33,283 nt of DNA, taken from Flammeovirgaceae bacterium UBA5008 (GTDB lineage Bacteria; Bacteroidota; Bacteroidia; Cytophagales; Cyclobacteriaceae). Below, in pieces: positions 18,035-26,214 of the stretch. The translations under genes and the position numbers were made by a program. Location of the stretch: NCBI GenBank assembly GCA_002398365.1, contig DGYK01000041.1, forward strand, positions 1 to 33,283. Reading direction: 5' to 3'. Positions within the stretch are counted from its first letter, which is position 1. Every line of letters starts with the position of its first letter. Below the pieces are notes generated by a model. That model saw nothing but the letters and a program-made list of their open reading frames with translations. It searched no databases and was not told the origin of the DNA.

Positions 18035-21000
18035 CTAGTTGTTGATTGTTGTGTCTTTTGTTTCCGTAATCAAAGCCGGCATGTTTTTATCTTTAAACAG
18101 CTTATTGTATTGCTGAATGTCGGTGTTGATTAAGATTTGCATTTGCTGTTTGTACTTCACCCAGTCGGCTTGCACATCGCGGGCGCGATCTTGTGCGCCT
18201 TTGGTCAGACGAGGATCGTGCGTATCTGCTACGCCACGCAATTGCAAAAATTCTGAATTGAGTTTGTTCGGGAAGTTGATCACGTCTTGGAAGTTTTTGC
18301 TGCGAGGTTCGATCAGGTTACTTTCCCACTTTTCAATTTTTTTGATCAGCTCCTTGCCGGTGTTGATGATTTCTTTGGCATCGGCATTGTCTTTCAGTGA
18401 TTCGTTGTAGGTTTCAATTTGCTTTTTCACCTGACGCATTTTATTTACCGATTTATGGAGTTCTTCAAATTGATCTCCGGCTTGTTTTAAAAACTCTTGT
18501 TGTGCTGCCCACTCGGCTGGTGTTGCTGTAACTTTTGGATCGGAAATAATTTCCAGCTCTGTTTCAGAAACAGCACCATGATGTGTAATACGTGCTTTGT
18601 ATTTACCGGGCGCTACGCGGTAGCCTTGGTAATCGCCATACACGTAAACACCGGGCACGCCACTCAGTGCTTCTGTTCTGAAATCCCAGGCAAAACGATT
18701 CACGCCAGCTTCGGCAGGAATAGTTTGCTTGGCAGGAGGGCCACCGGGATAAGGCTTGAAGCTTTCATCTTTTTTATTGGTATAGCTGCGAATGACTTTG
18801 CCACTCATATCTAAAATATCGAGTGTCACTTTCGTAGTGTCTGCTTTTTCTTTCAGATAGTAATCCAACAACACACCGTTGGCCGGATTGCGACCTAAGC
18901 CTGGAATGTCTCCAAAGTATTCAGGAATAGTAACAGACGATAAGCGATAGGTTGGCTTCGGTGTGAAGATTTTCAAGTTGGCATCTACCACACCTTTCGT
19001 TTGCTGAATGGCACCGAGGTCATCTAAAATCCAGAATGATCTTCCGGCTGTGGCTGCAACTAAATCGTTGTCACGAATAGTCAAGTCTGTAACTGGAACA
19101 ACCGGTAAGTTCAACTGAAATTTGCTAAAGGAATTTCCTCCATCGGCAGACAAATAAAATCCTCTTTCCGATCCGGCATACAATAAGCCTTTTACTTTTT
19201 TGTCTTCACGAATTACTTTGATGAAATCATCGGCATCTACACCATTTCCAATTTTAGCCCAGCTTTTACCATAGTCGGTAGACTTGTAGGTCATGTTACT
19301 GTAGTCGTTGAACTTGTAACGCGAAGCAGAAATGTAAACCGTAGCGGCATCGTGCGGAGAAACTTCGATGGAGTGAATCATTCCTTCGGGTAAACCGGCA
19401 GGAGTTACATTTGTCCACGTCTTGCCACCGTCTTTCGTGAGATGCACCAGGCCGCAATCACTGCCGGTGTAAATCACACCCGCTTGATGAGGCGATTCAA
19501 TCACATAATAAATGGTGTTGTAGTTTTCTCCACCGGCACCTTCGTTGGTGATCGGTCCACCGCTTACATCTTGCTTGGTGGTATCATCGCGCGTTAAATC
19601 CGGAGAGATAACATCCCAGCTTAAGCCACCGTTCGTAGTTTTGAACAATACATTACCGGCATGATACATTGTTTTGGGATCGTGCGGTGAATTGATGAGC
19701 GGTGCATTCCAGTTGAAGCGGTATTTCATCTTCTTTGGAGCGAAGGCTAAGTTGGTAGCAGGATACTCTTGCAAATCTTTCACTTCTCCGGTGCGCTTAT
19801 CCAACACATCAATCTGACCTTGATAACAACCGCCATATAAAAATTCCGGATTGCTAGGATCGTTGAAGGCAATCCAGGCGCTTTCGCAACCAGGACCGTT
19901 GATCCAATCTTTGTCGGTAATACCAAAACTTCCATTGCGGCTAGGTGTCGCTACCGAAGTATTGTCTTGTTGACCGCCATACACCCAATATGGAAACTGG
20001 TTGTCGGCAATGACTCTGTAAAATTGTGAGGTAGCCTGATTGTTGAGCGGAGAAAATGTGCGGCCGGTGTTGTAGCTGATTTCGCCACCGCCATCATCAG
20101 CCAAAGCAAAGTTCTGATTGTTCTTGGGATTGATCCATAAGTCGTGCGTATCGCCATGACCTACCCGAATGTTAGCAAATGTTTTTCCTCCATCGATGGA
20201 TCGCATCATGGGAGCGTTGAGCACATACACCACATCTGCATTTACCGGATCAGCAAACACTTCCATATAATACCAAGAGCGTGAAGTAATGTTTTGATCA
20301 GTAGAAAGTAAGTTCCATTTTTTGCCGCCATCATCTGAGCGATACAACCCTGCTTTTGATTTTTCTGCTTCCACAATGGCAAACACACGATTCGGATTGG
20401 CGCGTGAAACACTCACGCCTATTTTTCCCATTTCTTTGGGTAGCCCTTCATTGATTTTAGCCCAGGTTTCTCCGCCATCGGTAGATTTCCAAATATTGCA
20501 ACCGGGGCCACCACTTTCCACTTTCCAAGGGTAGCGTCTGTGTTGCCAGGTAGCCGCATATAAAATTCGTGGATTGGTATAATCAATGCTTAAAGAAGAG
20601 GCACCTGTGTTTTCATCTACGAAGAGTGTGCGCTTCCAGGTGGCACCACCATCTACAGATTTATAAATTCCTCTTTCTGAACTGGGGCCATGCACCGTGC
20701 CTTGTGCGGCTACATACACGACATCCGGATTATTTGGATGAACGATTACATCAGAAATATGGCGCGTTTTTTCGAGGCCTACATTTTTCCAGGTTTTACC
20801 ACCATCGGTTGATTTGTAAACACCATCGCCATAAGAAGTCATTACACCGCGCACTGCATGTTCACCGGTGCCCACATAAATTACATTGGGGTCCGATTCG
20901 CATACAGCGATGTCGCCAATCGATCCTACTTTAAAAAAACCATCCGAAATATTTTTCCAGGTGGCGCCACCATCATCGGTTTTGCCAACGCCACCACCCG

Positions 21001-21217
21001 TGTAGCCAACATAATAAACCATCGGGTTCAGCGGGTCGCCCACAATGGCGTTCGCACGACCTCCCCGAAAGGGGCCAATGTTTCTCCACTTTAGTCCTTT
21101 AAATTGATCAGCTTTGATGGCCGATGCAGTCGTATTATCAGTTTTTGACTTTGATTTTTGTGCGATGCCTACATAGGCAACTAGCAGCAATGCAAAGAGT
21201 GCAACGATTTTTCTCAT
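18035..21217 (-). CDS. secreted BNR/sortilin-like beta-propeller protein, copy 2
   Basis: A 1060-residue paralogue of the downstream gene, with signal peptide MRKIVALFALLLVAYVGIAQ. The order is the same: an N-terminal G-(I/L)-x-W-R-x-(I/V)-G-P-x-R-G-G-R opening, about eleven Asp-box motifs (KSTDGGKTW, KSTDGGETW, TKDGGKTW and others), a PGKYKARITHHG beta-sandwich-like segment and a helical tail ending in TTINN. Several landmarks align between the two copies, among them NPRILYAA, PNVIYVG, SRSWYY/QRAWYY, GGPITxxxxGAE and the GRxFWxxDDL loop. The second Asp-box region is degenerate in places (SYNTGRTF). It also lacks a T9SS sorting domain. The 82 bases upstream (21218-21299) may carry the promoter for both genes, but I find no convincing TAnnTTTG box there. 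Confidence 0.88.
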   Translation of the reverse strand: MRKIVALFALLLVAYVGIAQKSKSKTDNTTASAIKADQFKGLKWRNIGPFRGGRANAIVGDPLNPMVYYVGYTGGGVGKTDDGGATWKNISDGFFKVGSIGDIAVCESDPNVIYVGTGEHAVRGVMTSYGDGVYKSTDGGKTWKNVGLEKTRHISDVIVHPNNPDVVYVAAQGTVHGPSSERGIYKSVDGGATWKRTLFVDENTGASSLSIDYTNPRILYAATWQHRRYPWKVESGGPGCNIWKSTDGGETWAKINEGLPKEMGKIGVSVSRANPNRVFAIVEAEKSKAGLYRSDDGGKKWNLLSTDQNITSRSWYYMEVFADPVNADVVYVLNAPMMRSIDGGKTFANIRVGHGDTHDLWINPKNNQNFALADDGGGEISYNTGRTFSPLNNQATSQFYRVIADNQFPYWVYGGQQDNTSVATPSRNGSFGITDKDWINGPGCESAWIAFNDPSNPEFLYGGCYQGQIDVLDKRTGEVKDLQEYPATNLAFAPKKMKYRFNWNAPLINSPHDPKTMYHAGNVLFKTTNGGLSWDVISPDLTRDDTTKQDVSGGPITNEGAGGENYNTIYYVIESPHQAGVIYTGSDCGLVHLTKDGGKTWTNVTPAGLPEGMIHSIEVSPHDAATVYISASRYKFNDYSNMTYKSTDYGKSWAKIGNGVDADDFIKVIREDKKVKGLLYAGSERGFYLSADGGNSFSKFQLNLPVVPVTDLTIRDNDLVAATAGRSFWILDDLGAIQQTKGVVDANLKIFTPKPTYRLSSVTIPEYFGDIPGLGRNPANGVLLDYYLKEKADTTKVTLDILDMSGKVIRSYTNKKDESFKPYPGGPPAKQTIPAEAGVNRFAWDFRTEALSGVPGVYVYGDYQGYRVAPGKYKARITHHGAVSETELEIISDPKVTATPAEWAAQQEFLKQAGDQFEELHKSVNKMRQVKKQIETYNESLKDNADAKEIINTGKELIKKIEKWESNLIEPRSKNFQDVINFPNKLNSEFLQLRGVADTHDPRLTKGAQDRARDVQADWVKYKQQMQILINTDIQQYNKLFKDKNMPALITETKDTTINN

Positions 21218-21299
21218 GAGGTTTTCGGTTTGAATACCTAATTAAGAAAAATTTATGACAACTTATCGTGAAAGTATATGAGTGGTGGATAGATTCTGT

Positions 21300-23318
21300 C
21301 TAATCTCCTTTAGGAGCCGCCTCAAAAACTTCAATTTCTGTTCTGCGGTTTACCTCGCGTCCTCCGGTTTCATCATCATTCGATACGATCGGGCGCTCCT
21401 CACCATAACCCACGGCACGGAGACGATCAGTGGCAACTCCGCGTTGAAGCAAAAATGCTACAACAGACTGAGCGCGCTTTAACGAGAGAGCTTTGTTGGT
21501 CGCTGCATCGCCTGAGTTATCGGTATGTCCGTTGATTTGAAGTTTGATGAGCGGACTGTTTTCCATCAAGTTTAGAATGCTTTCCAATTCACCAATGGAT
21601 TCGGTTTTAATTTCAGCTTTGCCAACATCAAAGAAAATGTTTTTCATAACCACTTTCGATCCCACTTCTGCCTTCTGCATGAATATGCCTGTTTCAATTT
21701 CCTGAGCATCCGTAAATGCGGGCACCTCAAAATTGAGGGAATTAAACAGATAACCATTCACAGACGTATTAATTCCATAATTACCTCCATGTGGGATGAT
21801 GATTTTAAATTCTCCCGTGCTGCTGTTAGAATACACCCGCTCAATGACTTTGTTCGTTTTGTTATCCACCAAAATAATCTGTGCCTTGAGGGGTTGTGCA
21901 GACTCTGCATCCAAAACTTTACCCGATAGCTGTGTGGCGAGGCCCAAATCTTTTTGAAAGCTAATCATCGCATCCACAAATTCATCGCCTATTACTTCGG
22001 CTTCTTGAGTTGTGTCAACAGCTATTGGGGTTGCAACAAATGCTTCCTCTTGTTTAGGAGGTGGCGGATCGTGGAATTGCACAAAGCAGATATCGGAATT
22101 GCCAACACCTTCGGGGCGCATGGCACTGAAGTAGCCGCGCTTTTTATCTTTTGACAGATAAAAGTAGTTTTCAAATTTTGGAGTGTTAACAGGGTAGCCC
22201 AAGTTGGCAGGCTTGCTCCATTGTCCATTCACCATTTCACTTTTAAAAATGTCAAAGTCACCCAACCCCAAATGACCATCTGATCCAAAATACAATGTGC
22301 CATCCGAATGAATGAAAGGAGCATCTTCGTTTCCTTTTGAATTTATTTTTGGCCCCAGGTTTTTTGCTTTGCCCCACTCACCGGTGCGTAGCTTTTCACT
22401 TACGTAAATATCCAATCCTCCATATCCACCCGAACGATCACTGGTAAAATAAAATTTAGTTCCATCCGGTGAAAGACATCCGGAAGTTTCCCATGAAAAT
22501 GTATTTATTTCTTTGCCCATCGATTTGGGCGTGCTCCATTTTTCGCCATCATAATTGGACTGGTAGATGTCGCCATTGCCTTTTTCGTAATAGAGAAAAA
22601 TGGTTTTACCATCCGGGGTTAAATACGTGGCTGCATCATGAAATTGATCATTGATTTTATCGCTTAACTTTTGGGGCACATCCCACGTTTCTCCGGCTAG
22701 GCGGGAGCTTAGGATATCTTCAAACAACGTATTGAACTTTTTATCTCTTTGCAACGAATCACGCGCGGAAGTAAAGATCAACAAATCTTCTTTTTCATTG
22801 ATCAAAGGCCCATAGTCTTGGAAAGGTGAATTGACCGGGAATTCCAATATCTTGATGCTACACAAGAGAGGATGACGCATGAGCGAATCGCCTAAGTGGC
22901 ATTGCTGAATTTTATGCAATGCGATAGTAGATAGTTTTTTATTTTTCTCCTTAAACTTCTTGTAATGCTCCATCGCTCGCCCAAAGTGTGAATTGCTTTG
23001 CAAAGCTTCTGCCAAATAATAATCAATATCCGGATCTACATTGGGATTCTTCCGATAAGCATTTTCTAAATAAGACAATGCTTGCGCCTCTTGTCCGGCT
23101 GAAAGATAGGTTTGGCCAATTTTAAGTTGAATGGTGGCATCACCCGGCAATTTGGTCTCTGCCAATGAATAATTTTCTAATGCTTGCCGATAGTCGGCTT
23201 TGGCATAAAATTTATCGCCTTTTTCAATGAGTGTTTTTGCATCCTGGCTAAACGAAGAGTAGCCGGTAAGCAAGCACGCCATTAAAAACTTTATACAGGC
23301 AGGGTGTATCCTGTTCAT
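21300..23318 (-). CDS. OmpA-family protein with TPR, PD40 propeller and CarboxypepD-like domain (PorE-like)
   Basis: A 672-residue envelope protein. Domains in order: signal peptide (about 1-25, ending SSFSQ), TPR helices (about 26-135, with EKGDKFYAKADYRQALENYS), a WD40/PD40 propeller (about 160-415, with S-x-DG-x-x-x-F/Y-F blades such as LTPDGKTIFLYYEK and SPDGTKFYFTSD), a carboxypeptidase-regulatory-like beta domain (about 460-545, SGKVLDAESAQPLKAQ), and an OmpA C-terminal domain (about 555-665). The peptidoglycan-binding pair is present as Asp600 in NGHTDNSG and Arg615 in LSLKRAQ. This is the domain order of PorE, a peptidoglycan-anchored T9SS component, although Bacteroidota have many paralogues. 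Unlike PorE, I see no convincing lipobox. The giant T9SS cargo in the same window fits but does not prove a T9SS role. Confidence 0.85.
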   Translation of the reverse strand: MNRIHPACIKFLMACLLTGYSSFSQDAKTLIEKGDKFYAKADYRQALENYSLAETKLPGDATIQLKIGQTYLSAGQEAQALSYLENAYRKNPNVDPDIDYYLAEALQSNSHFGRAMEHYKKFKEKNKKLSTIALHKIQQCHLGDSLMRHPLLCSIKILEFPVNSPFQDYGPLINEKEDLLIFTSARDSLQRDKKFNTLFEDILSSRLAGETWDVPQKLSDKINDQFHDAATYLTPDGKTIFLYYEKGNGDIYQSNYDGEKWSTPKSMGKEINTFSWETSGCLSPDGTKFYFTSDRSGGYGGLDIYVSEKLRTGEWGKAKNLGPKINSKGNEDAPFIHSDGTLYFGSDGHLGLGDFDIFKSEMVNGQWSKPANLGYPVNTPKFENYFYLSKDKKRGYFSAMRPEGVGNSDICFVQFHDPPPPKQEEAFVATPIAVDTTQEAEVIGDEFVDAMISFQKDLGLATQLSGKVLDAESAQPLKAQIILVDNKTNKVIERVYSNSSTGEFKIIIPHGGNYGINTSVNGYLFNSLNFEVPAFTDAQEIETGIFMQKAEVGSKVVMKNIFFDVGKAEIKTESIGELESILNLMENSPLIKLQINGHTDNSGDAATNKALSLKRAQSVVAFLLQRGVATDRLRAVGYGEERPIVSNDDETGGREVNRRTEIEVFEAAPKGD

Positions 23319-23351
23319 GCTGCAATATAATTATAATCGATTTGCAGAAAA

Positions 23352-24755
23352 CTATCGGTTATTCAATGCGTGTATCGCTTTTAAGAAGGCGGGCTTTATG
23401 GAATGCCCATTTTGATGATGTTGTCCTTTCACTACCCAGTTTCCATTAATCAACGTACCTAAATTTCTACTTGAATCGGAAGTGTATATTAAGGTGGAAA
23501 GTCGGTTTTTTTCATTCGTTGTTGCTACTAAGTGAGAAGTAGCGTGAACCACGAGCGCATCCAATGGCTGACCAACTGCAAAATGTTCTTTTTGATGATT
23601 GCCCATCGCCATTCTTCCGCGAGTGGCTGCTTCGTTGGTCATAGTCCAAGCTGCATCGCCATCAAAAGTATTGCGTTTGTAAGTAACCAGTCGCTGACGG
23701 TAATCTATCATTCGAAACTCTTCGAATGGATTTAACCCGATGTGGCTGTCGGTGCCGATACACCAATGACCGCCAAGCTTTACATATTCTTTCATGCGAA
23801 AGATGCCATCGCCTAAGTTACCTTCGGTGCTTGGACAAAGTACTACAGTGGCATTGGACTTCGCGAGTCGGTGTAATTCATCGTCATTCAAATGAGTGGA
23901 ATGAACGAGGTAAAACCGATCATTCACCGGCAGGTGATCGAGCAACCATTGCATAGGTCGTTTTCCGCAGAAGGCTAAACAATCCTCTACTTCTTTTTTC
24001 TGTTCGGCTACATGCAAATGAAAAGGAATTTTGGAAGGGCCTTGGTCGAAAGTTGTTTTTATATCATTTAAATCGACCGCCCGAAGCGAATGCACACTAA
24101 AGCCCAATGAAGCTGTATCGTATTTTTTAACAACTTGTGCAGAAGCATCTAGCAGTCGAAAATACTCATCGACTGTTTTAGAAATAAATCTTCGTTGTCG
24201 CGGTTGAGGTTCTTGTCCAAAAGTTCCTTTTTGATAAAATACTGGAACCAAGGTAATTTTTATTCCAGCTGATTTAGCTGCACGAATCATACGTTCGCCC
24301 ATTTCGGCTAAATGCGCATAAGGCATTCCATCTTTATCATGATGCAGGTAGTGAAATTCAGCCACATGCGTGTAGCCTTGGCGTACCATTTCAGCATAGA
24401 GCATGGTAGCGATTGCTTCGGCCTGATCCGGATTTACGGAGAGTGCGCATTTATACATTTCTTCGCGCCATGTCCAAAAGTCATCGTCAATGCCCGTAGC
24501 ATGATTTTCAGCAAGACCTGCCATGCCATATTGAAATGCGTGAGAATGGGCGTTTTGAAATCCGGGTAAAGCGTAACCTTGCACCATTTCGATGGCGATC
24601 GATTCTTGTGGAGCGTGATTGCTGAGATATTGAATCAATCCATTTTCAGCCACACCTACATAGGCAGGCGAAAGCCATTTCTCATGAAGTAGGAGCGAAG
24701 AGAAGCAGAAGAATTTGAGTGGTGCAGGTTGAGAAGTTGAATTGGTAGTGCTCAT
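23352..24755 (-). CDS. hutF: formimidoylglutamate deiminase
   Basis: A 467-residue amidohydrolase that converts N-formimino-L-glutamate to N-formyl-L-glutamate and ammonia in the five-step histidine degradation route. The metal-binding H-x-H is in PGFQNAHSHAFQ (His70, His72). The third ligand is His248 in FHLHVAEQ with Glu251 three residues on, the catalytic-site His is His285 in LVHSTH, and the last metal ligand is Asp336 in GTDSH. These spacings agree with the zinc and catalytic residues I recall for the Pseudomonas HutF. The HutF-type block LCPSTEGNLGDGIF is also present. It follows hutG by 60 bases on the same strand, so the two form the terminal arm of the pathway. hutH, hutU and hutI are not in the window. 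Confidence 0.93.
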   Translation of the reverse strand: MSTTNSTSQPAPLKFFCFSSLLLHEKWLSPAYVGVAENGLIQYLSNHAPQESIAIEMVQGYALPGFQNAHSHAFQYGMAGLAENHATGIDDDFWTWREEMYKCALSVNPDQAEAIATMLYAEMVRQGYTHVAEFHYLHHDKDGMPYAHLAEMGERMIRAAKSAGIKITLVPVFYQKGTFGQEPQPRQRRFISKTVDEYFRLLDASAQVVKKYDTASLGFSVHSLRAVDLNDIKTTFDQGPSKIPFHLHVAEQKKEVEDCLAFCGKRPMQWLLDHLPVNDRFYLVHSTHLNDDELHRLAKSNATVVLCPSTEGNLGDGIFRMKEYVKLGGHWCIGTDSHIGLNPFEEFRMIDYRQRLVTYKRNTFDGDAAWTMTNEAATRGRMAMGNHQKEHFAVGQPLDALVVHATSHLVATTNEKNRLSTLIYTSDSSRNLGTLINGNWVVKGQHHQNGHSIKPAFLKAIHALNNR

Positions 24756-24815
24756 TTTTTAATGTTAGGTTTTTCCCTCACCTCAGATGATTCTTCAAAA
24801 CTGATGCGCTTAAGG

Positions 24816-25619
24816 TTAGCTCAATGTTTCTATCAATTTTTTCAGCACGCTTCTTAACACTTCTTGCATTTTGCCCGCCCGGCCTTCATCGAAGCGTGTT
24901 TCAGAATCGTCCATATAATTTACTTTGCTCATTTCCAATTGCAAGGCATGTCGCTGCAGATGGGGTTGGCCATAGTGGCGCGTGATGTAGCCACCTTTGA
25001 ATGGATAATTGTGACTAAATGTATAGTCAGAATTTTGTAAAGTTTGCACAGCTTGTGAAATGATTTCTGGCGATGCAGAAGTACCATCAGCGTTGCCCAG
25101 AATCAGATCCGGAAATTTCTCCAAATGAATGGCAGGCACAAATTGCCTGATCGAGTGACAATCCCATAGCAGCACCTTACCAAATTTTTGATACAAGTGA
25201 TTTAATTCGCTTTCTAGTTTTTGATGATAGGGTTGGTAATAAGCAGAGACTCTTCTGGTTATTTCGTTAGGCAAAACCTCTTTTCGTTCATCGCGATAGA
25301 TTGGTTCACCTAAAAAGTTGGTCGTGGGGCACAAGCCGGTGATCACACGTCCATCGGAATAGAGTGGTTTGCTTTGTGGATCGCGATTTAAGTCAATCAC
25401 CCATCGGCTATAGTTGGCCGTAATCATCGTAATACCAAGTGATGGTGCAAAGCCGTAGAGCTTATCGACAAACCAATCCGTATCATCGAGCGATTGAAGA
25501 AATTCAGATTTGTATTCGGTCATTATCTCTGACGGAAAATGTGTACCACAATGCGGGACACTTAGAAGAATGGGTACTTCAGGTTGAGTAGCCGCAAAGA
25601 TATTGTAAACCGGTTCCAT
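24816..25619 (-). CDS. hutG: N-formylglutamate deformylase (N-formylglutamate amidohydrolase)
   Basis: A 267-residue cytoplasmic hydrolase of the N-formylglutamate amidohydrolase family, splitting N-formylglutamate to glutamate and formate. Typical blocks are ILLSVPHCGTHFP (N-terminal metal-site region), DDTDWFVDKLY, VIDLNRDP, a GLCPTTNFLGEPIY segment, LLWDCHSIRQFVP and the C-terminal GGYITRHYGQP followed by HALQLEMSKVNYMD. It directly precedes hutF in the transcript, which settles the choice of this activity over other family members. It starts 17 bases after the stop of a small coiled-coil protein gene, so it may be cotranscribed with the genes upstream. Confidence 0.92.
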   Translation of the reverse strand: MEPVYNIFAATQPEVPILLSVPHCGTHFPSEIMTEYKSEFLQSLDDTDWFVDKLYGFAPSLGITMITANYSRWVIDLNRDPQSKPLYSDGRVITGLCPTTNFLGEPIYRDERKEVLPNEITRRVSAYYQPYHQKLESELNHLYQKFGKVLLWDCHSIRQFVPAIHLEKFPDLILGNADGTSASPEIISQAVQTLQNSDYTFSHNYPFKGGYITRHYGQPHLQRHALQLEMSKVNYMDDSETRFDEGRAGKMQEVLRSVLKKLIETLS

Positions 25620-25636
25620 TATTTGTTCCTAGCGGC

Positions 25637-25906
25637 TTATTTATTAGCTAGCATTGCTTGGGCAAGCGCATAATCTTTAGCTTGACTAACTTCAGTAAGG
25701 GCATTTTGAAGTTCTTGTTTAGCTTGTTCAGCTTCTAATCTGCATTTTTCAGCTTGTGTTTTTAATTCTAGGGCTATCGCTTGCTCTTTTTTTGCGGCAG
25801 TTTTATTTACTAATCCATAGAAAAATAATCCAACATTAGCGATGAGGGAAATAACGAGTAGGATTGCAATAACCTTTGACCTCGTTGCTGAACTTTTATT
25901 TTCCAT
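25637..25906 (-). CDS. small membrane-anchored coiled-coil protein, copy 2
   Basis: An 89-residue protein with a short basic N-terminus (MENKSSATRSK), one membrane span (about residues 12-32, VIAILLVISLIANVGLFFYG), then a charged Ala/Glu/Lys/Gln-rich helix to the end (AEKCRLEAEQAKQELQNA) expected to form a coiled coil outside the cytoplasm. It starts 2 bases after the stop of a gene of the same design and is probably its diverged duplicate. Both share one Cys at a similar place (K-C-R-L-E-A and E-C-E-V-E-A). I do not recognise the family and cannot name a function. Confidence 0.75.
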   Translation of the reverse strand: MENKSSATRSKVIAILLVISLIANVGLFFYGLVNKTAAKKEQAIALELKTQAEKCRLEAEQAKQELQNALTEVSQAKDYALAQAMLANK

Positions 25907-25908
25907 AC

Positions 25909-26202
25909 TTATTTTTTCTTGCTTTTAGCTTCTGTCCACTTGATAAAGTAATCAGCAGCAACTTGCTTTTGATACGATGCCTCCATGTCTGCCTGTCTCG
26001 CGATTTCTTTTTGTTTGGCTGCTTCCACTTCGCATTCTTTTAGTTGCACGGTAACTTTCAGCGCTTCCTCTTGTTTTGCGAGCGCAAAGTCTTTTTGTAA
26101 GTAACCGTAGATGTACAATCCAACGCCTGCCACCAATAGGGCACCGCAAACAACTTTTAAAATTAAGTTTTCTTTTTTCAAGGAGCTGTGCTCTTTTTCC
26201 AT
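25909..26202 (-). CDS. small membrane-anchored coiled-coil protein, copy 1
   Basis: A 97-residue protein with an acidic/basic N-terminus (MEKEHSSLKKEN), one membrane span (about 13-33, LILKVVCGALLVAGVGLYIY) and a long charged helix (KEDFALAK-like, KQKEIARQADMEASYQKQ) ending in KSKKK. It sits 12 bases after the nagZ-like gene and 2 bases before its paralogue. The layout suggests that the two proteins work together, perhaps as a heteromeric coiled coil. No known family is recognised; the general shape is shared by many small envelope proteins, so no function is proposed. Confidence 0.75.
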   Translation of the reverse strand: MEKEHSSLKKENLILKVVCGALLVAGVGLYIYGYLQKDFALAKQEEALKVTVQLKECEVEAAKQKEIARQADMEASYQKQVAADYFIKWTEAKSKKK

Positions 26203-26214
26203 AATTACAATTGA

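Noticed and set aside
20569..20934. Plus-strand open frame of 121 codons rich in His, Cys and Arg
   Set aside because: Its composition is typical of antisense to a propeller gene; the minus-strand BNR gene explains the region.
14897..21217. Calling the two BNR proteins sialidases
   Set aside because: Asp boxes are structural and no sialidase arginine triad or FRIP motif is seen.
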